Shown piece by piece: positions 12,001 through 24,000 of a DNA stretch of 64,000 nucleotides (positions are counted from its first letter, which is position 1; each line of letters begins with the position of its first letter). Origin of the DNA: Acholoe squamosa. Taxonomy: Eukaryota; Annelida; Polychaeta; Phyllodocida; Polynoidae. The position numbers and the translations under genes were made by a program. Under the pieces are notes generated by a model. The model did not search any database, had not been told where the DNA came from, and was given only the letters and a program-made list of their open reading frames with translations. The stretch lies in NCBI GenBank assembly GCA_949317995.1, contig OX439046.1, forward strand, positions 38,228,002 to 38,292,001. Reading direction: 5' to 3'.

Positions 12001-14502
12001 TCCTAACCCGAACATCCACCCAACACTCTCTGCCTAACCCGTACATCCACCGAACACTCCCCGCCTAACCCGAACATCCATCCGACCCTCCCCGTCTAAC
12101 CCCTACATCCATCCAACCCTCCCACCCGGTAGGCCTACATCCACCGAACACTCCCCGCCTAACCTTAACATCCACAGAACACTCCCCGCCTAACCCGAAC
12201 ATCCACCCAACACTCCCCGCCTAACCCGAACATCCACCCAACACTCCCCGCCTAACCCGAACATCTACCCAACACTCTCCACCTAACCAGAATATCCCCC
12301 GACTACTTTGGCAGTATTGATGTCAAAGTGTTTTCTTCTAGTACCGGGTATTTAGGGTTTAAATAGGCCTAGAAATAAAAGTCAATATTGTATCTTGTAG
12401 GGAATTGTCTGAAGATGCCAAAAATATGGTTTCAATGTCATAGGATTAAGGGGAAATGACGTAGAATGCTCTCAAAAAGTCGCGGACATGCATTTTTGTT
12501 TCCTCTGGCCATAGATTTTGGTAGTATTGCTGTCAAAGTGTTTACCGGTACTTCTATTTATATTTTGCATCGATATAATCCCATCTTACCCGTACATCCA
12601 TCCGAGCCTCCCCGTCTAACCCCTACATCCATCCGACCCTCCCACCTTAATACCAGTAGGCCTACATCCACCAAACACTCGCCGCCTAACCTGAACACTG
12701 CCCAACACTCCCCGCCTAACCCGAACATCCACCCAACACTCCCCGCCTAACCCGAACATATACCCAACACTCTCCACCTAACCGGAACATCCACCCAACA
12801 CTCTCTGCCTAACCCGTACATCCACCGAACACTCCCCGCCTAACCCGAACATCCACCCAACACTCCCCGCCTAACCCGTACATCCATCCGACCCTCCCCG
12901 TCTAACCCCTACATCCATCCAACCCTCCCACCCGGTAGGCCTGCATCCACCGAACACTCCCCGCCTAACCTTAACATCCACAGAACACTCCCCGCCTAAC
13001 CCGAACATCCACCCAACACTCCCCGCCTAACCCGAACATCTACCCAACACTCTCCGCCTAACCAGAATATCCCCCGACTACTTTGGCAGTATTGATGTCA
13101 AAGTGTTTTCTTCTAGTACCGGGTATTTAGGGTTTAAATAGGCCTAGAAATAAAAGTCAATATTGTATCTTGTAGGGAATTGTCTGAAGATGCCAAAAAT
13201 ATGGTTTCAATGTCATAGGATTAAGGGGAAATGACGTAGAATGCTCTCAAAAAGTCGCGGACATGCATTTTTGTTTCCTCTGGCCATAGATTTTGGCAGT
13301 ATTGCTGTCAAAGTGTTTACTGGTACTTCTATTTAGATTTTGCATGGATATAATCCTATCTGACCTGTACATCCATCCGACCCTCCCCGTCTAACCCCTA
13401 CATCCATCCGACCCTCCCACCCGTTAGGCCTACATCCACCGAACACTTCCCACCTAACCCGAACATCCACCGAACACTCCCCGCCTAACCCGAACATCCA
13501 CCCAACACTCCCTGCCTATCCCGAACATCTACCCAACGTTCCCCGCCTAATCCGAACATCCACACAACACTCCCGGCCTAACCCGAACATCCACTGAACA
13601 CTCTCCGCCTAACCTGAACATCCACTGAACACTCTCCGCCTAACCCGAACATCCACTCAACCCTCTCCCCCTAACCCAAACATCCACCCAACACTCCCCG
13701 CCTAACCCAAACATCCACCCAACACTCCCCGCCTAACCCGTACATCCATCCGACCCTCCCCATCTAACCCCTACATCCATCCGACCCTCCAACCCGTTAG
13801 GCCTACATCCACCGAACACTCCCGGCCTCACCTGAACATCCACCGAACACTCCCCGCCTAACCCAAACATCCACCCAACACTCCCCGCCTAACCTGAACA
13901 TCCACTCAACATTCTCCGCCTAACCCGAACCTCCACCGAACACTCTCCGCCTAACCCGAACATCAACCCAACAAGAATCGCTTCAAGATTTAAGGGGAGG
14001 GGGACATAAAAAAATCAGACCCCTCCTGATCTGCAGGCTGGATCAGGCTGATGGGGGTCTAAAAAAATTTGAAGCTTCTAAGGGAGTGATCATTATCTTA
14101 CAACTTAGTGACGAAAATCGTGCACAAACGTGCCCTTCTAATAGTAAATGCGCAAGGTTTTCCACTGAAAACAGGTGAAATTATTTTGACCCCCCCATCA
14201 GAGGGGTTGAAAAAATTCTATTTGGGGGTTTGAGGGGGGGAGTAAAAAATTCAGACCCCTCCGGAGGGGGAGAAAAAAAATTTGACCACTCTTGAGGGGG
14301 GGACTAAAAAAATATACCCTCTTTTTAGCAAAAAAGCCAATGCGCAACTATAGATCAAAGAGGGGCGCTAAAATTTTCCGCGCCTCTGGTGTGGGGGGGC
14401 GCAAAAAATTTTGACTGCTGACGGGGGGGTAGTAAAAAATTTCTGCGCATCAGCAGTGTGCGAGCATCCTAGGGGTCCAGTGGGAGGCTGCGAGTGACCT
14501 AG
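9093..14502. repeat. Compound satellite: head modules, 31-bp telomere-like units, G-run tails
   Basis: A head module of about 130 bp (starting AAGGGGAAATGAC, including AAAAGTCGCGG and TTTGGCAGTATTGCTGTC) starts near 9094, 9612, 10389, 11672, 12447 and 13223. Each is followed by an array of 31-bp units made of CCTAACCCGAACATCC, ACCCAACA and CTCCCCG. Linker modules (ACTACTTTGGCAGTATTGATG to AATGTCATAGGATTAAGG) and a G-run tail (about 11145-11640 and 13979-14474) complete the higher-order unit. Apparent 90-residue frames here (for example 9632-9916 and 12466-12750) are repeat shadows. Confidence 0.85.
9632..14502 (+). repeat. 2834-bp near-identical tandem duplication
   Basis: Positions 9632-11670 recur at 12466-14502 with a constant offset of 2834 bp; for example GAATCGCTTC at 11141 recurs at 13975. 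I noticed only single-base differences in spot comparisons (for example 9691 against 12525, 10526 against 13360), so identity appears above 99%. The larger repeated blocks are about 9093-11670 and 11671-14502; the second is longer because of extra satellite units in its first part. Confidence 0.8.
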
Positions 14503-14700
14503 GGTGTTTGGTGGGAGGATGCGCATGATCCAGGGGGTCCGGCGGCAATATGTGAGGGATCTAGGGGGTCTGGTGTGAGGTTGCCAGTGATCTAGGGGCT
14601 ACGGCGACAGTGTGCGAGCATCCTAGGAAGGCCAGTAGGAGGTTGCGAGTGATCTGGGAGGCTGGTAGCAGTGTGTGAGTGACCTTGGGAGTGATACTAG
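14503..14700 (+). repeat. Degenerate GTGATCTAGGGGGTC minisatellite
   Basis: About five imperfect units of roughly 35 bp carrying GATCTAGGGGGTC or GACCTAGGG, a GG(T/C)GGGAGG-type stretch and GTGTGAG or TGCGAG. The last part of the preceding satellite tail (GAGCATCCTAGGGGTCC) is a member of the same series, so the boundary is gradual. Confidence 0.6.
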
Positions 14701-14860
14701 GAATTCCCCAGGGGGAGGGACAGGTCTTGTTAGATACTGATGCCTCAAATACCGGGCTGGAGGCCTTCCTGTCCCAGCAGCAGAGCGAGAGGGAAGTGGT
14801 GCTGTCGTAAGCCAGCATAACCCGCACCAAACTGTAATGCAACTATTATGTGGAAGGACT
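14700..14860 (+). mobile_element. Ty3/gypsy-type RNase H fossil fragment
   Basis: The translated + strand contains the phrase LDTDASNTGLEAFLSQ, characteristic of the RNase H start in Ty3/gypsy-class pol genes (LDTDAS...G...LSQ). Only a short scrap is present, with no recognisable flanking reverse transcriptase, integrase or LTRs in this window. It is a broken, old remnant. It lies at the edge of the satellite block, which is common for such relics. Confidence 0.6.
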
Positions 14861-14957
14861 GATGTTAGAAGAGTTGGCAGGGTCTGTTTATGGTGTCACC
14901 ACCCTAAATCGGACCATGTCAGGGATTACTGGCCAAATAGTTCCTTCTGAACTTAGG

Positions 14958-15105
14958 GAGTGTTCATTTTTTAACAACAGGGGGGGGGTTGGTGAGTTTG
15001 AGGGGGGGGCGTAAAATTTTTTGACCCCTCCTGAGGGGGGGGGCGAAAAATATTTTGACTGCTCTTGAGGGGGGGCGTAAAATATTTAGACCCTTCTTGA
15101 TGAGG
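14958..15105. mobile_element. Partial G-run MITE (one end)
   Basis: Preceded by TTA, the element starts GGGAGTGTTCATTTTTTAAC and runs into G-run modules (CGTAAAATTTTTTGACCCC), then stops without the second end. The end variant GAACACTCCC recurs at 18308-18317, so these two belong to one subfamily distinct from the GGGAGTGGTCATTATT subfamily. Confidence 0.6.
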
Positions 15106-15430
15106 CACAAATTGACGGGACTTGCCGTAAATACCCAAATTGATAAGTAGTGGGGACAATTTCTCAATATATTACTTGCAGAAGGAGAAAGTTTATACTG
15201 ATAATTTTACAATGCATCAGAATGCACCATTTTCTTTCTAAAATTTCAAAATTTTCAGGGGAATCATAATTCCAACAAGAGTGTATGCAGAGCTCTCAAC
15301 ACTCAAGCATCTGTCGTGAATCTCACACATCTGGTGTGATTCTCACACATTTGGGGGTTGTCTTACTCTCTCACTGTTTCTCACACATTTTAGACTTTGT
15401 AATTTCAGTATAAACTTATATAGTGAACTT
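15106..15430. other. No gene recognised
   Basis: Unique AT-rich sequence with a short run of TCTCACACAT phrases near 15310-15390. Nothing else supported. Confidence 0.4.
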
Positions 15431-15439
15431 GAGCATCCA

Positions 15440-17200
15440 TCCTCGGTTGATGTACCAAAATGCTCTAAAAATCAGAAATGAACCTCCATATTTCTCCAAA
15501 TTTTCTTGGGGGCATACCCAAACCCCCTGGAACTGCATTTATTTCAATGCATTTCGGAAATCTAGAAAATTCCAAGCTTCAGGGAAAAGTCTCACTCTTT
15601 GGCTCCATTAGAACATGAGAGCTCTGTGGTATGTGTGACGCCTGTCAAAGATGGCTCGTGCATACATGCATGCAAACTCCTCATTTTTTCAGTTTTCTCC
15701 ATTATTCTAAGATCTGTCAGGGTCATTCTTTGTCCAGATCCCATGAGATATCATTTTACCATTTTATATATATGGTGGGGTCTTTGGATACAAGGGCATC
15801 AGCCACCCTCAAAAAGCATCAAAATGCACAAATTGACGTCTCAATATTCAAAATCTTCCTGGGGGAGATACCCCCAGACCCCCTCCCATTTTAACCTATC
15901 AATGGCAAATCAAAGAAGAGTCTTTACTTTTAATGCCTCGATTTCTTTTCGCATTCGGAATTTGCATATGTCATGGTCAGATCACGTGCTCAGTGTTCTC
16001 TCTCTCCCTAGCCTTTCCTCCCATCTCCCCTTCCCCTAACCTTTCCCCAAATCTCTCCCCTCATCTGAAGTGGGCCTAGCAAGACATACCTGACCTGACC
16101 TGGATGGCCTGACCTGGATGGCCTGACCTGGATGGCCCGACCTGTACCCACCCAGACTGCCCCTGAACAGATCCACCTGGACAGACTCACCCAGACCGGA
16201 CTGACCCGGACCAGACAGATCTACCTGGACTGCCCCCAGACTCACGCAGATCTACCTGGATTGCCCCCAGACTCACCCTGGATGGATCCACCCTGACAGA
16301 CCCAGACTAAACCGACCTGGACTGGAAAGACCCGGACCAAATGGACTTGGACCAAATGGATCTGGACTGAACCTACCACAACAGACCCAGTCAAGACTTC
16401 AATGGGCCCCAGACCAGACCAGACAGAATCAGATGGATCCAGACTGAACAGAACCACACCATACAGACCCATATGAGATGGACTCGACCGGGATAAACCC
16501 GACCCATCCAGTTGGGTCATCCAGTCATACCTCAACAAATTGCACCAATTGACTTAACGATATTCAAAATTTTCCTGGGGGACATCTCCATATACCCTTA
16601 AGCTCCCTGAGCCAAAAACAGTGTATTGATGATGCAGGGGTAGTAAAACCTAGGGGTCAGGTGGGATGTATGCCCCCCTGCACCATCCAGTCATACGTCA
16701 CCAAAATACACCATTTGTCTTCTCAGTATTCAAAATTTTCCTGGGGGACATTCCAGTCGGGTCATCCAGTCATACCTCAACAAAATGCACTATTTGACTT
16801 CTCGATATTCAAAATTTTCCTGGGGGACATCTCCATATATCCTTAGGCTCCCTGAGCCAAAAACAGTGTATTGATGATGCAGGGGTAGTAAAACCTTGGG
16901 GTCAGGTGGAATGTGTGCCCCCCCCTGCACCATCCAGTCATACATCACCAAATTGCACCATTTGACTTCTCGATATTCAATTTCTTTTTGTGGGGGACAT
17001 CTCCATATACCCCTAGGCTCCCTGAGACAAAAGCAGTGTATATGATGCAGGGGTAGTAAAACCTTGGGGTCAGGTGGGATGTGTGCCCCCCTGCACCATC
17101 CAGTCATACGTCACCAAAATGCACCATTTGACTTCTTAATATTCAAAATTTTCCTGCAGGACATAGCCCCAGACCCCCCTCTGATTCTTACTCTCTATCA
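15440..17200 (+). repeat. Dispersed repeat family centred on CAAAATTTTCCTGGGGGACAT
   Basis: The phrase ATTCAAAATTTTCCTGGGGG or close variants occur near 15487, 15848, 16560, 16730, 16808, 16977 and 17139, usually preceded by CATCCAGTCATAC, CACCAAAATGCACCATTTGAC and followed by ACATCTCCATATACC or CCCCCAGACCCCC. Between 16540 and 17130 the units are head to tail, and GATGCAGGGGTAGTAAAACC repeats. Short apparent frames here (IHHLSSQYSKFSWG-type) are repeat shadows. Confidence 0.7.
16075..16510 (+). repeat. GACCTGGATGGCC / GGACTGACC minisatellite
   Basis: Imperfect short units: first GACCTGGATGG(C/A) repeated at 16090-16145, then a looser series of CTGGACTGACC, GACCAGACAGA and CTGGACTGCCCC up to about 16510. 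It splits the dispersed repeat family around it. Confidence 0.65.
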
Positions 17201-17204
17201 CACA

Positions 17205-17757
17205 TTAATCACACTAACAATAAAAAAACATGCCCAAGAGTTTTAAACATTTTTCTTGGAAAGCAGTATGCAAATACTTAGAGTTGGCCTGGCCATTTGG
17301 TCAGAAACCCAAACCCCCAACCCATGTAAATGGTAAAGTTTTTGATTTGCCTGTTTGGACTGCTTTGGTTATCCCCGTCCCCCAAACAAAATTTCCAAAG
17401 GCTGTGCTAAAAGAGCCCATCTCCCATTCCCTATAGTTAAGAGTCATAAATGCCCATGTGTGTCTGCAGCAAGTTGATTCAGACTTAAATGATCCCTCAA
17501 ATACGGTTTGCTTGCTTGCTTGAACCTAAGACCACAGAAATCAATCTTGTGATTCATCCAGATCCATGCAATGAGATCCCATTTTAACATTTTGTAGAAT
17601 TTTAAACATAGGGTATAGGGAAACCTCAAAAACCACCAGAATGCATAAATTTAGGATCTAGATTTATAAAACTGTTTGACTGGGGCGGTGATACCTCCAG
17701 ACCACCCTATACTTAGCTTGTCCTGGCTGCTTTTTAAACAAAAGACATAAGGCTAAG
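17205..17757. other. No gene recognised
   Basis: Unique sequence. A 68-codon + frame (17230-17436) lacks splice context and motif and is not called. Confidence 0.4.
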
Positions 17758-17994
17758 TACCGTAATCTCCCGTGTATAAGACGCTTCCTCTACGCCAAAC
17801 AAAATGCTGGGGGGTCTTATAGCTTTCTCTCAAGTTGGGTGTGTGTCTTATACGAGGGGTAATTTTACTGTAGAAATGTACGAATCTTACAAATTTCAGC
17901 CTTAAAATGTGCGTCTTATACGCGAAAATGCATGTGCTGAGTTTGGGGTGCGTCTTATACGCGCAGCGTGTCTTCTACATGGGAGTTTACGGTA
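17758..17994 (+). mobile_element. 237-bp mariner-like MITE (CGTATAAGACGC family)
   Basis: Ends are inverted repeats: TACCGTAATCTCCCGTG at left and GGGAGTTTACGGTA at right. The outer TA at both ends fits the TA target duplication of Tc1/mariner elements. Inside, GTCTTATACG occurs several times. The copy at 38892-39128 has exactly the same length in inverted orientation. No transposase. Confidence 0.75.
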
Positions 17995-18167
17995 GTGTGT
18001 GACTCGCACTGCAGCTACTGATGAAATTGGTCTTGAGAAGTGGAACCCCCTTTTCAATTTCTTGCATTCCAATAGAAAAATAATTAATTGATGATAATAA
18101 CTCTGGGAAGTGATACTTTTACCTTATACTTCAGTGAAATGCTGTACAATGTGGTGCAACACAACTC

Positions 18168-18317
18168 GATGTTGGGGGGGGGCGCAAAATATTTTGACCC
18201 CTCCTGAGGGGGGGGCCAAAAATATTTTGGCACCTCTCAAAGGGGGGGCGGAAAATATTTTCAGGGGTCAAAATGAAAACCCACCAACCCCCCCTGTTGT
18301 TAAAAAATGAACACTCC
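18168..18317. mobile_element. Partial G-run MITE (right half)
   Basis: G-run modules (GGGGGGCGCAAAATATTTTGACCCC and relatives) lead to the right end TTAAAAAATGAACACTCCC followed by TTA. The left end is missing. Confidence 0.6.
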
Positions 18318-18725
18318 CTTAGTTATTTTGAGGAATTTGGCCCCAAGGGTGAGGGAAAGAGGGGCCAAACCCATTATTATTTGGTATCAGAATGATGACT
18401 AGGAGTGTTTCAATAGTCCCAGAATATATTTTGTTCAAAACATAATTTCATTGGAAGTTTATGGGGGTGAAGGGCTCCTGATCTGTATTCATGCGCTGAT
18501 CAGGTCTCACTATGCAAAAATCACTACCTGGTTACCATGGCAATTTGTGCAAAATCTATCCTGACTATGCTTATGTGGACCTATCTTATTTTTTCATTCC
18601 ATAAGCTAAAATATGGTGTAGGTTGCTAAGCACTGTGAGAATTTTAAGTATTTTTAATATCAGGTCAAAGGTGGAAGACATCTGATTTTTGGATGGCCAC
18701 AAGGCTTTTAGGGTGGTGACAACTT

Positions 18726-19150
18726 AAGGGAGTGGTCATTATTTATCAACAGGGGTGCAGTGGGTTTTTGGGCTGATGCCCAGAAATTTTTTACTACCCC
18801 CCCTCGACGGCAGTCAAAATTTTTTGCGCCCCCTCCCACACCAGAGGCGCGGAAAATTTTAGCGCCCCTCTTTGATCTATAGTTGCACGTTGGCTTTTTT
18901 TGCTAAAAGAGGGTATAATTTTTTAGTCCCCCCCTCAAGAGTGGTGAAATTTTTTTTCTCCCCCTCCGGAGGGGTCTGAATTTTTTACGCCCCCCCCCCT
19001 CAAACCCCCAAGTAGAATTTTTTCAACCCCTCTGATGGGGGGGTCAAAATAATTTCACCTGTTTTCAGTGGAAAACCTTGCGCATTTACTATTAGAAGGG
19101 CACGTTTGCGCACGATTTTCTTCACTAAGTTGTATGATAATGATCACTCC
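18726..19150. mobile_element. Long-form G-run MITE
   Basis: Left end GGGAGTGGTCATTATTTATC after TAA; right end GATAATGATCACTCCC before TTA. The flanking triplets differ (TAA and TTA), so this copy may have been rearranged. It contains AAAACCTTGCGCATTTACTATTAG-type internal sequence (written here in part) also found at about 11260-11340 and 14100-14170 in inverted orientation. Confidence 0.6.
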
Positions 19151-19612
19151 CTTAGAAGCTTCACATTTTTTTAGACCCCCATCAGCCTGATCCAGCCTGC
19201 AGATCAGGAGGGATCTGATTTTTTTTATGTCCCCCTCCCCTTAACTCTTGAATCGATTCTTGTTGGGTGGATGTTCGGGTTAGGCGGAGAGTGTTGGGTG
19301 GATGTTCGGGTTAGGCGGGGAGTGTTGGGTGGATGTTCAGGTTAGGCGGGGAGTGTTGGGTGGATGTTCGGGTTAGGCGGAGAGTGTTGGGTGATTGTTC
19401 GGGTTAGGCGGAGAGTGTTGGATGGATGTTCGGGTTAGGCGGGGAGTGTTGGGTGATTGTGCGGGTTAGGCGGAGAGTGTTGGGTGGATGTTCGGGTTAG
19501 GCGGAGAGTGTTGGGTGGATGTTCGGGTTAGGCGGGGAGTGTCGGGTGGATGTTCGGGTTAGGCGGGGAGTGTTGGGCAGTGTTCAGGTTAGGCGGCGAG
19601 TGCTAATCAAAC
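19151..19612 (-). repeat. Inverted copy of the compound satellite tail and 31-bp array
   Basis: From about 19151 the sequence is the reverse complement of the 11145-11260 tail (CATCAGCCTGATCCAGCCTG, then GAATCGATTCTTG), followed by about eleven 31-bp units in the G-rich sense (GGGTTAGGCGGGGAGTG, TTGGGTGGATGTTC). Together with 18726-19150 this is an inverted partial duplicate of the 8.8-14.5 kb block. Confidence 0.8.
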
Positions 19613-20042
19613 CAGCTAAGTCTGTATAGAATACACGTGTACACGTGCGTTCTGTTTACTATATGTGCGCCTTGGGCGGTGCTTAGCGTGTGACGTCAGG
19701 AAAGTAGTCCGGTAGGTTCGGGCAGAGACGAGGTTAGGAGTCGCTGCCCGGGAGAGTGGATCACAGGCAGCGGATCACAGCGCCGTACTAATGCCTAGAT
19801 TTGCCTCTGCTTGGCGACAGTCTCTCACACTCTTCAATCCTTGGTGAAACCGTGGGCACGCATGAGCCATGACTTCCCGTTTCTCGTGACGTCATCGAAT
19901 TGCGTACACAAGGGACGACAAATGCAAGTCGTTGTGTTTTCGCGGTTTTGTTGTTTTTGGTGAATTACTTACATTATTCGGATAACTGAAATACAAAACG
20001 TATGTAGTCGCTACGGAGAATTGGTTCGTAACCTCCACACAA
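19613..20042 (+). promoter_or_regulatory. Candidate CpG-rich promoter and non-coding first exon
   Basis: This stretch is visibly richer in CG dinucleotides than its surroundings. It has two perfect cAMP-response elements, TGACGTCA at 19691 and 19887. It ends with a strong splice donor, ACAA/GTAAGTTC, after 20042. No long frame is present, so a 5' untranslated first exon is the natural reading; the coding exon at 34505 lies downstream on the same strand with an untranslated leader. The link between the two is inference and the transcription start is not located. Confidence 0.4.
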
Positions 20043-20450
20043 GTAAGTTCATTGCATACATCTCATTTTAAGGCCTCATAATGAGTCATGGCGTTCATCA
20101 CTTGCATACAATACATGCTGTTTTTAATAGGCAAGACGGACGGAGACAGCCTATCGCTGCTCCCGCTAACGGCCGACACATTGACAGCAAAGTTGGCTGG
20201 CCTCATAGCTAGTCATAGCGGGCCTCATAGACAACAAACAACTAATGTGAAAATAAACTTTCCCCTCACTGTCCTCCTCCAATCCCCCCACAGTAGGCAC
20301 TTACCTAATTTTTCAAAACCATATAATATCTATTCTATTTGTATACCATTGGATAGATCTAAAGTAAAGAAAACAAGTGGATTTGCTTTTTGAATGAAGT
20401 CTCTATCTTAATTCGAAGTGATGTTATGACCGTCCAAAGACCACAAAATG
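20043..20450. other. No gene recognised (possible first intron)
   Basis: Unique sequence. The 101-codon + frame from 20088 starts directly after the candidate donor and has no family features; not called. Confidence 0.35.
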
Positions 20451-20454
20451 ACCC

Positions 20455-21060
20455 CAATATTCTGCCACAATAACCCATACTTAAGAGTTTAATCAGGGTT
20501 CAAATTTTGTGATCATGCTAGTTGTGGTCAGAAATGCCTGGAACACTTAAATCACTGTTTCTCAGAAGATATTGACACTAGGAACTAGGTCAAGGTCATT
20601 TTAAGGTCAAAGGTCAAATTTATTGCCTTTTTTTTTGTAATTGAGTTAACATTTGTTGATATTTAGCTAGATGGATGATAGAATCAATGATCAGCTCAGT
20701 ATTTCTTTAATATTTGACCAAGAAGGTCAAGTTGCCTAAAGGTCAAGGTCAAAGGGACATTCTGTGACCATGTTTGTTGTGGTCAGAAATGCCTGGAACA
20801 CTTAAATCACTTTTTGTCAGAAGATATCAACAGTAGGAGCTTGAAATAAAAAGTAGAGGAAAGGTGATTAAGGAGTGCTTCCAATGATGTATGGCCTGAC
20901 CTTGATCAAGGTCAAGGTCATTTTAAGGTTGAATTTATTGATGATTTTTTTTTTGTAAATGAGTAAACATTTGTTCATATTTACCAAGATGAATGATAGA
21001 ATCAATGATCAATTGACTTTTTTCAATATTAACAAAGGTCTTACAGTGAAGGTCACAGAG
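20455..21060 (+). repeat. Duplicated AGGTCA-rich block
   Basis: GTGGTCAGAAATGCCTGG followed by AACACTTAAATCAC occurs at about 20523 and 20778; GGTCAAGGTCATTTTAAGGT occurs at about 20590 and 20910; GATGAATGATAGAATCAATG-like text occurs at about 20672 and 20990. Two to three diverged direct copies of a block of roughly 255-320 bp. AGGTCA is frequent within it. Confidence 0.65.
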
Positions 21061-24000
21061 AAGTCCTGGTAGTCAGTCCTCCAGTAAGAGCCAGGTGTGA
21101 CCCTGGAGGGGTGAGCCTGTTGCAGTGGTGGTAGGTGTGAGTGCCACATCTCAGGAGAATTGATAAAGATTTAGCATGGAAAAACATGCATTTACATAAA
21201 GAGGGAGATTATTGAAATGGAACAGCATCGTATTGGCTCAAGGTAGTGTCTTTGCATCCAAGGCAATAACGTGTGTTATAGTCATCAAGGAATTCTGTAA
21301 AATGTCTCATATTACTCAGAAAGGTTTGTCCTACATAAATCATATTAGATATTGTGCTTAGATGGGGATAAGGGCAAGTTTTATACATATATCTGGAGCG
21401 CATTTAAGATTTCCAGTTAAAAAAAAGGAACTTTGTAATTTCAATCTTTCGTCTTTCCGACTGTCTGGTACACTCAAATCTGAGCTTAAAAACATGTATT
21501 AGGGCTTAATGAAAAGCTGATTATGTCTTCTTTCCAACAAGACCAATAGCTTCAGGATCCAGACAAGGTAAGATAGTCTTAGAGCTTGGGGATTGAGCAT
21601 ACCCCTTGAATAACATGGTACCAAAATAGACCCAAAAGTGGTCTGAACCCGCACATGGATAATGAGCCAAAACCGGTAGTGCATCCCAGGAAAATCAATG
21701 TTAACATCTTGAATCTTGTTCAGGGGACCCTAAGGATCGAAAAAATACCTGTCGCGTTGGGATGTGGGGGGATGCATGGTGGGCCCTATCAGCCCCCGGT
21801 CTATATGAGCCTCATCTTTTACTTGGAAATTGTAGTTTTAGAACTGTTCTATAGTGCCAATTACCCTCATATAAACCACACCCCTTCTTTTAGCAAATCC
21901 TAATAGCCTCATAAGTTGGTGTGCAGCTTATACAAGGGTGTGGCTTATCACGAGAATTTACAGTATCGATATTCAGAAAAGAATGAAATTACAGGACAAA
22001 AATGAAAGAGGTATGGGAGGGGTAAATCCTCCATTGCTCAAGGTACAAATATGTCACTGCCATACTGATGGAGATGAATGCACACACAAGATTGTATTGA
22101 TATATTTCTTTTGTTGATGCAATAATCGCGATTCCCATAATGCTGATGCCTTGATTCTATAGGTATTGATGACAGGGGCATAGGAAAAGGGGGGGCCAGG
22201 GGGCCTGCCCCCCACCCAACCAGAAAGGAGGTGGGGCCTGAGTATGTCTGGGCCCCCCCAAAATTTGCCAAGAGTTCATAATAAATTGAGCAAGAAGCTA
22301 AAACTTTGCATCTCAAATTAGATTGATATAGTAATTAGATAAAGAAAATGGGGGCCTGGGCATCAAATCAGATCTAAAATTCATTAAAAATTACTTTTCT
22401 ACACACATTTTGCTATTGTGCTTGAGCCAATGTTTCAATATGGTTGAGGTCGGGCCCCTCCAATGAAGATTTGCTTCCTACGCCTCTGGATGACACTCCT
22501 ATACCTGAGAGAAAATCTATTCAGTAGAACCAAAGTTGTGAATTTTTATAAGTGGGAGATGATTCTTAGGCTTTGTCTGTGCCGAGTTAGGTACCGGTAA
22601 TGATGAAATCAGATGAAGTGTTTACTGAACAATTATTTTTTGGTCCTAGGGTGGAGTGGTCTCCAGGTCCCACCTCAATACACCCTACTCGAGAGGGTTA
22701 AGATGTTCCAGTCCAACCACAAGGGTTCTTGACATTTTCCCCCTAGCAATATAATTTTATACATTATTATATAAAATCGATCCCTTTTGGTGGAAAGGGG
22801 TAGAAAGAATTTAAAGTATCGAAATAAATTAGGAAATCTTGCCTGTCCCCTTGCCCCCCATGGTGGGCGACACAAACCCCCATGGCATCACTAGAAATAC
22901 TTGTAAATGTAGTAGAATTCCTAATTCTATTAACCGAAGTAAAAGAAAACGAATGAAAAGAAAATATGCTGCAATGAAGCAGTTGAATGAAGGCAAGCCT
23001 ATGATCACCAATTTCCAATTTCAAATGGGTGGGATATTATTAAAGTCATGGAGTAATGGAGCTATACTCAAATTTCCAAAAGCTCTATGGAATACAAATA
23101 TCGGAAGGTGCAGTCAGAACTATTGGTATCTAGACCCAGACAAAACTAGACCTTGGCTTTGCAACAACACGGCCCCAAGTGCACAAAGAGTATAGGGGTG
23201 TTATCCCAGCCGCACTGACCCGTCAGTACGTGTACATGTACTAATGAAACATAATCATGGGGGAGATGCTGGGGAGGGCCTGTCAGGGGATGGATCTGGG
23301 AATTGCCGTAGTTCTGTTAGTGTGGCGTTTAAGGGGCAGGGGGCGCCAGTGTTCTTGGTCTTGTGGTTTCAGGAAGTTTCCCCAGGAACAGTCACAAGGA
23401 ACCAGTTAACTGCTTGTGTATACCATTCTAGACTTAATTAAGTACAGTTTTCTTCTACTTTGTAATGAGAAATCTCTGCATTGAATCGTTAAGAAAGTCA
23501 CTTACATGGGTTATCGCCCCACACTGAATCATTTGGCATCACACGCCCCGAATGCATCTTTCATATGATAAGCAATCAGGAACTCCTACATCTTTTATAC
23601 CTGAACCCTCTCATCTTAAGATGTTGATATCCTGCAAAAATTATCCAATTAGCCAATAAAAAAGTTGTTTGTTTCAGGTAAAACACTGGAGAAATAATTT
23701 AGGCAGACCAGGTCATTTTTTTTTATTTTTCATTTTGTGATTTTTTAAACTACCACGAACTAAGGGCGAGCTATAAGCTGTAACGGACCCTGAATTGATG
23801 CTTTATTACTGTTCTATAAGTTACGAGAGTATAAGCCACATGGTTTGGCATGGGGCATGTTCAAGGCACACCCCAAGTGACTGAATTGTGTAAATTAATT
23901 GTTGCCTGCAATATCAATGACTTATAATAATGGGTTCATGATGTATATTTCAGGTGCAGAATCTTAAAGGATCCCACCAAGAAAATGGTTTCATAGTCAA

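Noticed and set aside
22839-23195. Basic 118-residue protein
   Set aside because: Alternative start codon, no splice signals and no recognised fold.
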